This document shows, one piece after another, positions 1 through 5,351 of a stretch of 6,252 nt of DNA. Position 1 is the stretch's first letter; the number at the start of each line of letters is the position of its first letter. The notes under the pieces were generated by a model. That model searched no databases and was not told the DNA's origin. It saw only the letters and a program-made list of their open reading frames with translations. The position numbers were made by a program, and so were the translations under genes. The DNA comes from UBA2233 sp002347965 [NCBI: Nitrospirae bacterium UBA2233] (GTDB lineage: Bacteria; UBA2233). The stretch lies in contig DDYN01000047.1 of assembly GCA_002347965.1 (NCBI GenBank), positions 1 to 6,252 on the forward strand, written 5' to 3'.

Positions 1-348
1 GGCGTGCAGGGCAATCCAAAACCCATACAGGAGCGGGAAAAGGGGCTTGAGACCCGTGGCGACCCATGAGATAGGCTCGTTCGCCCGGTGGACGCCGTAA
101 AGACACATCGCGCCCGGGATGGATGGCACGAGGCTGGAAAGCGTCCAGAACCACAGGGGCACCATGGCCAGCCGCATCCACAACCCAAGAAACACGAGCG
201 TCGTGACGAGGTATACCAGTCTCGAGCTCCTAGCGTCGCGATGATTCTTTAGGGAAAGGGAAAGGCCTAAAAGCCCAGACCCTACCCCGCCGGCAAGCGA
301 CAGCCCAGACATCAGCCCATAGCCTAGGGTGAACTCGTTTAAGATCAA
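1..348 (-). CDS. Hydrophobic multi-pass membrane protein of unknown function, TTG start, 3' end outside window
   Basis: I do not recognise this family. The open frame begins at TTG (348-346) and stays open for 116 codons to the window edge, so the C-terminus is missing. The start was chosen because AAAGGA lies 7 nt upstream, inside the end of the ABC ATPase gene. No ATG lies near it: the first in-frame one is codon 15, inside the first hydrophobic segment. Hydrophobic stretches lie at about residues 9-33, 43-74 and 98-116, so at least three membrane segments are likely. Between the second and third is the motif SIPGAMCLYGV (residues 76-86), holding the only cysteine (C82), followed by a polar HRANEP stretch. 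The start lies 4 bp past the ATPase stop, so this is the last visible gene of the transporter operon. It may be an extra membrane subunit or partner of the ABC transporter; that role is inferred from position only. Confidence 0.8.
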   Translation of the reverse strand, partial: MILNEFTLGYGLMSGLSLAGGVGSGLLGLSLSLKNHRDARSSRLVYLVTTLVFLGLWMRLAMVPLWFWTLSSLVPSIPGAMCLYGVHRANEPISWVATGLKPLFPLLYGFWIALHA

Positions 349-352
349 GACT

Positions 353-1051
353 TCATCCTTTCGCCGCGAAGCTTTGCAAAGCACCGTTTTTGAGCCGTAC
401 CACGGTATCGGCAAGCCCGCACTCCAAGACCCTCGCATCGTGCGAGCTAAGAAGGAGCGTTTTGCCTTCTTCCTTGAGCTTGGCCAGGATCTCGAGGATC
501 GCCAGCACGTTCTCCTCGTCCAGGTTCGAGGTCGGCTCATCGGCGATCATCAGGCTTGGATCACCCACAAGCGCCCTTGCGATCGCAACCCTTTGTTGCT
601 CTCCTCCAGAGAGCTGTTCGGCCCTTAGTGCGGCAAACCCCCCAAGCCCAAGCCTCTCGAGCGTGGCCATTCCTGCTTCTTTGCGCTCTTTTGGCCCCAT
701 ACCGCGCGGGACGAGCGGCAGTGTGACGTTATCTAGCACGTTTAACCCGCCCAAGAGGTTGAACGCTTGGAAGACGACCCCGATGAATTGCCTGCGCAGC
801 CGATCCAGGCCGTACTCCCCGAGCGAGTTTGTATCCTTCCCGAACAAAACAACCCTTCCTGCGCTTGGTCTTGTGAGGAGGGCGGCAAGGTTCAAAAGCG
901 TTGTCTTCCCGCTCCCCGATGGCCCGACCAGCATACAGCATCTCCCCGGGGAGACTTCGAGCGTAACATTCATGAGGGCGTTGACCTCTTTTTTGGCTAT
1001 GCTGTATGTCTTGGACACCCCTTCGAGGATAATGGCGGGCTTTGCGTTCAT
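353..1051 (-). CDS. ABC transporter ATP-binding protein, LolD/MacB class
   Basis: This is the cytoplasmic ATPase that should power the FtsX-type permease encoded just upstream. All the expected motifs are present in its 232 residues: Walker A GPSGSGKTT (43-51), Q-loop VFQ (93-95), signature LSGGEQQ (147-153), Walker B LMIADEP (167-173) with catalytic E172, D-loop SNLD (175-178) and switch histidine H204. The length and the VFQAFNLL segment are typical of the LolD/MacB/FtsE group, which uses ATP for work on the periplasmic side rather than ordinary solute import. The ATG at 1051 lies 7 bp after the permease stop. GAGAAG sits very close to it, and a GAGGGG lies 11 nt away, so translation is probably coupled to the permease. 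The gene looks intact. The substrate cannot be told from the ATPase, so I give no symbol. Confidence 0.95.
   Translation of the reverse strand: MNAKPAIILEGVSKTYSIAKKEVNALMNVTLEVSPGRCCMLVGPSGSGKTTLLNLAALLTRPSAGRVVLFGKDTNSLGEYGLDRLRRQFIGVVFQAFNLLGGLNVLDNVTLPLVPRGMGPKERKEAGMATLERLGLGGFAALRAEQLSGGEQQRVAIARALVGDPSLMIADEPTSNLDEENVLAILEILAKLKEEGKTLLLSSHDARVLECGLADTVVRLKNGALQSFAAKG
356..361 (-). promoter_or_regulatory. Ribosome binding site deciding the TTG start
   Basis: AAAGGA on the minus strand lies 7 nt before the TTG at 348. It overlaps the last codons of the ABC ATPase gene, so ribosomes finishing the ATPase could restart here. The only competing ATG in the immediate area (357-355) runs into a stop after three codons. 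Confidence 0.6.
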
Positions 1052-1058
1052 AAACTTC

Positions 1059-2246
1059 TCAGCCCCTCAGGCACTGATCTACCTCCACCGATGATGCAAC
1101 CCAGGAGGGCACAACGCTCGCAAAGACCAATGGAAACACCCCCGTAAAGAACAAAAGCGCCACGCTTTCGGGCGCGGCGTAGGCAGGCAGCGGAAACTCC
1201 GGGAACACCGAAGACCATCCGATGAAGTAGCCCTTGATGAGCGGAGCGCCCAAAAGAAGGTATCCCGCTCCCAAAAAGAGGCCCGAGGCCGTCGCCATGA
1301 CCCCGACAATCAGGCTTTCGAAGAGCTTGAGTTCGATGATATCGCCGATGCCCCAACCTACCGAGCGAAGGATGCCGACCTCCTTTCGTTGCTCGAGCGA
1401 GATGCTCGAGAGCTGTGCCCAGGCTACAAGCGCGGCCGTCAGCAACAAAACGAGCCAAACGAGCGAAAAGACCCCGGCCCTCGAGGAGTAGGCCTGCTTG
1501 GTGGCATCCGTAAGCGTATCCCGGGTTAGGACCCTAAAGCCAGGATCGACCGAGAGAATAGCTTTGGCCACAAGGTCTTGCAAGCCCGCCTCTTCAAGGT
1601 ATACGAGCGCATCGCTCATTTCGCCGTTGCCGTAACCAAGGAAATCCCGGGCGGCGCCTATGGTCGTGACGAGCATGTCGGTCGCATAGATCTGGACGCT
1701 CGTGGCGAACAGCCCGACCACCCTAAAGGCGTAGGCATTGCCGAGTGCATCCTTAAGGACTATGCTCTCGCCAACGTGCACCCCGAGCGAGCGGGCAAGC
1801 GCGGACCCGATCACGGCCTCGTTGCCATCTCCCGGCTTCAAAAACCTGCCATAGGCGACACAAAGGCCCATTATCTTAGGGTCTTGAAGCCCGGGATGGA
1901 TGCCGACAAGCGTGTACACAAATGGCTTACCGCCAATCTCCAAGGGAAAGTAACCCCAGACTCTGGGGATCAGCCTTGCAATGCCAGGCAATGTGCTGAC
2001 CTTGGACAGGCTTTCTTCCTTGAGCCTCTCGAGCCTCCCGCCTAAAAGCCGTTGGAGCGTGATGTCGGGGAGGTTCGTCGTGGAAAGAAGCGCATCCTTT
2101 TTGAGCCCGTCCTTAACGAACGTCATGGCCGAAGCTAGGGTCATTGCCAGGCAAAGGGGAAGAAACAGCGCGATTGTTTTGTGAGAGTAGCGCACCAGGT
2201 TGGAAGCGGCAAGGCCAAAAAGGCCGGCATGCTTTGCAAGCCTCAC
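1059..2246 (-). CDS. FtsX-type ABC transporter permease (MacB/LolC-like)
   Basis: This inner-membrane permease partners the ATPase encoded next to it. The 395 residues show the MacB/LolC layout: one N-terminal membrane segment (about 24-43), a large periplasmic domain (about 45-255), then three membrane segments (about 257-280, 309-334 and 360-384) forming the FtsX domain. EQRKEVGILRSVGW (285-298), just after the second membrane segment, is the cytoplasmic coupling region typical of the family. Residues 145-180 (AVIGSALA, then GVHVGESIVL) match the usual periplasmic core. The start is GTG (2246-2244), overlapping the upstream stop as GTGA; no clear ribosome site is seen, so translation is probably coupled. 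Family members extract lipoproteins, export macrolides or peptides, or act by mechanotransmission. Which applies here is not visible. One periplasmic cysteine is present (C129). Only one permease is encoded, which suggests a homodimer. Confidence 0.93.
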   Translation of the reverse strand: MRLAKHAGLFGLAASNLVRYSHKTIALFLPLCLAMTLASAMTFVKDGLKKDALLSTTNLPDITLQRLLGGRLERLKEESLSKVSTLPGIARLIPRVWGYFPLEIGGKPFVYTLVGIHPGLQDPKIMGLCVAYGRFLKPGDGNEAVIGSALARSLGVHVGESIVLKDALGNAYAFRVVGLFATSVQIYATDMLVTTIGAARDFLGYGNGEMSDALVYLEEAGLQDLVAKAILSVDPGFRVLTRDTLTDATKQAYSSRAGVFSLVWLVLLLTAALVAWAQLSSISLEQRKEVGILRSVGWGIGDIIELKLFESLIVGVMATASGLFLGAGYLLLGAPLIKGYFIGWSSVFPEFPLPAYAAPESVALLFFTGVFPLVFASVVPSWVASSVEVDQCLRG

Positions 2247-2572
2247 AGGCGAGACACCGGCAGGATGGCAACTTTAAAGGGCTGGTCGAGCGTAAGGCAA
2301 GGAGCCTGGATCACGTCACAGCTCGTGTGGTAGCAATATCCCCCGGGGATGTCTCCGAGGCATTCGGCAAGACCCTCAACGAGCTTCCCCGGCGCGGTGC
2401 AATCGGTCGCAAGAGCCATAAATGGGCTCCCAAGCGTTTCGCTGAGCAAGATCTTGGCCTTTGTTGCCTCCAACCCCGCTGCCTTGAAGCCGCAAAGCCC
2501 ATACAGCGCGAGGATCGCGAGCACCGCAGAGATGCCGAGGCTGGTAAGCGCCAGGCAGCCTTCCTTGTTCAT
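2243..2572 (-). CDS. Small membrane-anchored cysteine-rich protein, unknown function
   Basis: I do not recognise this 109-residue protein. It has a short N-terminus (MNKEGC), one hydrophobic segment (about 7-28) and then a roughly 80-residue polar domain that should face the periplasm. Seven cysteines are present: C6, C27, and five in the soluble part (C58, C71, C80, C85, C92). The stretch GGYCYHTSCD (77-86) places two of them four residues apart. This could support disulfides, metal binding or thiol chemistry, but no known motif such as CXXC or CXXCH is present. The ATG at 2572 has GGGG 7 nt upstream. The gene ends in a GTGA overlap with the permease gene and begins 34 bp after the secreted-protein gene, so it is very likely made with the transporter. 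A role as a periplasmic partner of the permease is inferred from context. The tight overlap and coherent membrane-anchor layout argue that it is a real gene. Confidence 0.75.
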   Translation of the reverse strand: MNKEGCLALTSLGISAVLAILALYGLCGFKAAGLEATKAKILLSETLGSPFMALATDCTAPGKLVEGLAECLGDIPGGYCYHTSCDVIQAPCLTLDQPFKVAILPVSRL

Positions 2573-2606
2573 GCGAATACCCCGAAGGTCTCACTTCGCC
2601 CAGGCC

Positions 2607-3620
2607 TTAGTCCTCGACTAGGCCCTTCCCCACCCGGTAGCAGGCCTGCATCGAGCGCTGATCGCTTTCTTTCCCGTCAACAAGCAGCCGCAAGGTACAG
2701 CAGTCTTCAAGCCCTCTTAGCTTTGCCCTGAAGCCCACGTCGTGCTTCGTGACCCCAGCAATTTTGTATTCTTCGATGCTGCCCTCGATGATACCCTTTT
2801 TTGGGTCGGTAATTTCGTAATTTTTATGCTCGACAAGACCCCCCTTGATTTTCTTGTCGATCCCCAGATTTTCTAAGTATTCGCCCATCCATCCCGCGTA
2901 CGTCCAGTCTTCGGCGAAATCGAGCGTATCGCCCGGCTTGAGGCCTTCCTTAGGGAGTTCTCCGCGGATGAACACTTTGCCGGGCTTGCTCGTGCGGTTT
3001 GCAAACACGTTGGCAACCTTGAGCTTTCCACCCTCAATCTTGAACTTCCTTCCTAGACGAAGGTCTTTAAATATGATAGAAATCACCGGCTTTGTGAGCC
3101 ATCCGGGCAACGACGGCCGAGTTAACTTTACGTCGGCACAAGTCGTTAGCCCTGGGCACGTGTTCCAGATTTCCCATTCCTTTATGGGCACCGTGCCCGT
3201 ATTTTTGATGGAAACCCATAAAAAAACGCCTTGACGGATGGAAAAGGCATCGAGCTCCTTCTTGGTTTCCTTGTCCTCAAACCAATGCCTCTCGATCGAG
3301 GCCTTGGAGATTCTAGGAACCTCAAAAACCCCGCTTAAGGGTTTCTCGTCATCAGATTCGACACTCCAAGCATGGGGACCGAAGGGCAGGCCTTTCGCAT
3401 GGAGCTTACCGTCTTCACCAACCCGCCCGTAGGCTTTTCCATCGATTTGAACCCTCAAGCCGACCCTTGGCAAGCCCCCTTCTTCCGCTTGAGTTTCGAA
3501 CACCACGGAACCATCCTCTTGCACCTCGACCCTGACCGCTCCCTCTTGAGCCGCAAAAAGGGATGGGGCGACAAGAAAGAACAGAGGAGCAACAAGCGAG
3601 AGAAGTTTTGAGCCTTTCAT
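2607..3620 (-). CDS. Secreted beta-sandwich protein, unknown function, first gene of ABC operon
   Basis: The 337-residue product starts with a good Sec signal peptide: MKGSK, a hydrophobic core (about 6-22) and a likely cleavage near A23/A24. There is no lipobox cysteine, so it is probably soluble in the periplasm or exported. Residues about 48-98 resemble the carboxypeptidase-regulatory/PEGA type of beta-sandwich (GLRVQIDGKAYGRV, then GLPFGPHAW). The segment around 130-153 (GVFLWVSIKNTGTVP) also looks like a beta-sandwich strand pattern. The mature protein has five cysteines: C155 and C161, the pair C307-C308, and C327. No catalytic motif is evident. The ATG at 3620 has AGGA 10 nt upstream, a rather long spacing; the signal peptide supports this start. 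The gene follows a 111-bp gap, so it probably opens the operon. It may be a cargo or a periplasmic partner of the transporter, but nothing in the sequence settles this. Confidence 0.85.
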   Translation of the reverse strand: MKGSKLLSLVAPLFFLVAPSLFAAQEGAVRVEVQEDGSVVFETQAEEGGLPRVGLRVQIDGKAYGRVGEDGKLHAKGLPFGPHAWSVESDDEKPLSGVFEVPRISKASIERHWFEDKETKKELDAFSIRQGVFLWVSIKNTGTVPIKEWEIWNTCPGLTTCADVKLTRPSLPGWLTKPVISIIFKDLRLGRKFKIEGGKLKVANVFANRTSKPGKVFIRGELPKEGLKPGDTLDFAEDWTYAGWMGEYLENLGIDKKIKGGLVEHKNYEITDPKKGIIEGSIEEYKIAGVTKHDVGFRAKLRGLEDCCTLRLLVDGKESDQRSMQACYRVGKGLVED

Positions 3621-3731
3621 GCCGCTGGTATCCTAGAACGACTGTTGAAATCAAAAGACATCGCAGCCCGGATCAGCCTACCGTCAAGGCCCCCTGCGAG
3701 GGGTAAACCTCTCATCAAAGGGGGCCAAGTT
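3621..3731 (-). promoter_or_regulatory. Intergenic region with possible promoter for the ABC operon
   Basis: This is the only gap longer than 34 bp between genes. On the minus strand TTGACG (3687-3682) matches the bacterial -35 consensus well, and it abuts the end of a strong hairpin. No convincing -10 box follows at 16-19 bp, so the promoter is tentative. The gap separates the metabolic genes from the transporter genes and is the most plausible place for a transcription start. Confidence 0.3.
3688..3726 (-). terminator. Nested GC-rich hairpin, possible terminator after the SCP-2 gene
   Basis: The arms 3688-3695 and 3719-3726 are perfect 8-bp complements (GGCCCCCT/AGGGGGCC). A smaller 4-bp hairpin (3698-3701 with 3708-3711) sits in the 23-nt loop. 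It begins 5 bp past the SCP-2 stop codon, where a terminator would be expected. There is no run of T after it on the minus strand (TTGACG follows), so it is not a standard intrinsic terminator. It might instead be an attenuating or mRNA-stabilising structure. Confidence 0.4.
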
Positions 3732-4124
3732 TTAGGCCGGCCACTCAGTCGGGACGGTCTTCATGAGGTCGATCATCCGGTTGACGGCCCCGACGTACTT
3801 CATCACCTTCGACATGTTTCCTTCGATCTTGATCTTCTTCTGCATTAACGCCATCGTGGCGGAGAGGTTGCCAGCTAACAAGTCTTTAAGCACGGGGTAA
3901 CTCACCCGGATTGTGTAATCACAACCCTCACGCACCTGTCCGATCCATACTTCATCGATCTGGGGCGCCTTGGCGCCGAACACCTTTTCTTGGCTCTCCC
4001 CAGGAACGTCGGTAACGACGAACTGAAGGGTGGAATCGAACCCCTTGGCTTTTTTCTGATAGTCGGCATCCTCCTTGAGGGAGTTGATCGCCGCTTTAAC
4101 CCACTCGTCGCTTAAGACCTTCAT
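3732..4124 (-). CDS. SCP-2-like sterol/lipid-binding domain protein
   Basis: The 130-residue protein looks like a single SCP-2 domain, a small cytosolic fold with a hydrophobic tunnel that binds lipids, fatty acyl chains or other hydrophobic molecules. The best evidence is the C-terminal half: a beta strand (TIRVSYPVLKDLLAGN, 71-86), a helix, then KKIKIEGNMSKVMKYV (96-111), which matches the family's conserved G-N/D-x-x-K pattern near the end. There is no signal peptide or membrane segment, and no fused enzyme domain. The ATG at 4124 has an excellent ribosome site 5 nt upstream. The gene follows the alcohol dehydrogenase by 18 bp and ends the operon. In bacteria such stand-alone domains are often annotated only by fold. 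A role in carrying or presenting a hydrophobic alcohol or aldehyde to the neighbouring enzymes is inferred from context. Confidence 0.8.
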   Translation of the reverse strand: MKVLSDEWVKAAINSLKEDADYQKKAKGFDSTLQFVVTDVPGESQEKVFGAKAPQIDEVWIGQVREGCDYTIRVSYPVLKDLLAGNLSATMALMQKKIKIEGNMSKVMKYVGAVNRMIDLMKTVPTEWPA

Positions 4125-4129
4125 GGCTT

Positions 4130-4136
4130 CTCCTTT
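4130..4136 (-). promoter_or_regulatory. Strong ribosome binding site of the SCP-2 gene
   Basis: AAAGGAG on the minus strand lies 5 nt before the ATG at 4124, inside the 18-bp gap after the alcohol dehydrogenase stop. It is among the closest matches to the Shine-Dalgarno consensus in the window, suggesting efficient independent initiation for this small protein. Confidence 0.75.
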
Positions 4137-4142
4137 GTTTTG

Positions 4143-5339
4143 TTAGATTACCCTCTGAATTACTTTTCTTATGATTTCCTCCGGGATGGGGAACAGGATA
4201 CCCGAGATGTCCATCATGACGGCCTTGGTCATGTCATCCAGGGCTGATTGCGGAATGCCGTACTCTTTCAGGTCCTCCGGGATGCCGGCCTCAGACTTAA
4301 GCTGCCTGATTCTTGAAAGCACATCCCCCAAAAGGGCCTCAGGGTCTTTTTTCAGGTCGTCTAAGTCGAACGCCCTGGCAATGTCTTTGACCTTTGGCAG
4401 GTAGAGCTCGGGCATCGCCTCCATCACGTGCGCCAAAAACACACCGTTGCCGTAGCCGTGCGGGACCCTGTACTTTCCCCCGAAGGCGTGGGCGAAGTTG
4501 TGCACGGGAATCTGACTCATCCCGGAGTAAAAGAACGAGACGATCGCCATGGCGGAGGCGCCCAGCATTTCGTTACGGGCTCTGACGTTCCCTGGCTCTT
4601 TGAGCACCACAGGAAGCCAGCGGTTGATCGTCTTGATGGCCTCGAACCCGTTAGCATCGCTCATGCCGAAGGCCCCCGGGCTCGCCACCCCCTCGATGGC
4701 GTGCGTGAGCGCATCGAACGCCGTCCCGGCCGTGATCGCCCGAGGCATCCCGAGCGTTAAATCGGGGTCTAGGATCGTGACGTCCGAGTTAAGAAACGGG
4801 TGCAAAAGGGCGCCCTTAACCTTATCGATGGCGTTGTAGATGACGGCTATAGGGGAAATCTCCGCGCCCGTCCCGGCCGTCGTGTTTATGGCAACGTGCG
4901 GGATGGGAATGGGCTCGGCCTTCGGCCAGGTTACGATGGCCATGTTGCCGGGCATGATCTCCCTTATGTCGTTCCCACCTTTGTAGAGTAAGTACTTGAC
5001 GCCCTTTGCGAAATCGAGCACGCTCCCACCGCCCAGAGCAACGATGGCATCGGCGGCATGCTCACGGGCGAAGCGCGCCCCGTCGTTTACGGAGGCCATT
5101 TCGGCATCCTGCGGGACCTCATCGAAAACCCCCACCAGATCGCAGGCAAGGCCCCTGGATGGTAGATCGAACATCGCCTTTACGTTGTCAAGGACTCCTG
5201 ATAGCACAAGCCCCTTGTCCGTGAACACCACGGCCCTTTTGGCGCCAAGGCTCGTCAGGATGTCCGGCAGCATGGCCACGGACCCAGAACCCTGGTAGAT
5301 GGCCGTTTTAAGGAAATACTGGGACAGCGTCGTTGGCAT
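4143..5339 (-). CDS. Iron-containing alcohol dehydrogenase
   Basis: This is a complete 398-residue group III (iron-dependent) alcohol dehydrogenase, a cytosolic enzyme interconverting alcohols and aldehydes with NAD(H). The N-terminal dinucleotide domain has GGGSVLDFAKG (103-113) and the TTAGTGAE loop (153-160). The C-terminal helical domain carries the four metal ligands of the family: D209 and H213 in FDALTHAIEG, H284 in HNFAHAFGG, and H294 in VPHGYGNG. D41 (VVFTDKGL) aligns by motif with the aspartate of lactaldehyde reductase FucO that favours NAD over NADP, so NAD is the likely cofactor. Length is normal and no key residue is missing. The ATG at 5339 has AGGGGG 6 nt upstream. The gene starts 10 bp after the aldehyde dehydrogenase stop, so the two are surely co-transcribed. 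The exact substrate cannot be read from the sequence. Confidence 0.96.
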   Translation of the reverse strand: MPTTLSQYFLKTAIYQGSGSVAMLPDILTSLGAKRAVVFTDKGLVLSGVLDNVKAMFDLPSRGLACDLVGVFDEVPQDAEMASVNDGARFAREHAADAIVALGGGSVLDFAKGVKYLLYKGGNDIREIMPGNMAIVTWPKAEPIPIPHVAINTTAGTGAEISPIAVIYNAIDKVKGALLHPFLNSDVTILDPDLTLGMPRAITAGTAFDALTHAIEGVASPGAFGMSDANGFEAIKTINRWLPVVLKEPGNVRARNEMLGASAMAIVSFFYSGMSQIPVHNFAHAFGGKYRVPHGYGNGVFLAHVMEAMPELYLPKVKDIARAFDLDDLKKDPEALLGDVLSRIRQLKSEAGIPEDLKEYGIPQSALDDMTKAVMMDISGILFPIPEEIIRKVIQRVI

Positions 5340-5345
5340 GGAACA

Positions 5346-5351
5346 CCCCCT
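5346..5351 (-). promoter_or_regulatory. Ribosome binding site of the alcohol dehydrogenase
   Basis: AGGGGG on the minus strand lies 6 nt before the ATG at 5339 and overlaps the TAG stop of the aldehyde dehydrogenase. This supports the chosen start and coupled translation of the two enzymes. Confidence 0.65.

Noticed and set aside
390-1094. A 234-codon plus-strand frame opposite the ATPase gene
   Set aside because: It lies almost wholly antisense to a gene with every ABC ATPase motif. Its product is serine- and arginine-rich with no recognisable domain, as expected from GC-rich codon bias on the other strand.
1578-2045. A 155-codon plus-strand frame opposite the permease gene
   Set aside because: It is antisense to the periplasmic domain of a clear FtsX-type permease and shows no domain or start signal of its own.
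2583-2598. A 5-bp hairpin (CGAAG/CTTCG) in the 34-bp gap before the cysteine-rich gene
   Set aside because: The stem is too short to stand out from chance in GC-rich DNA, and no extension of the pairing is possible.
2144-2731. A 195-codon plus-strand frame across the cysteine-rich gene and its flanks
   Set aside because: It spans parts of three minus-strand genes, has low-complexity basic content and no ribosome site. The minus-strand reading gives a membrane anchor and a coupled GTGA overlap.
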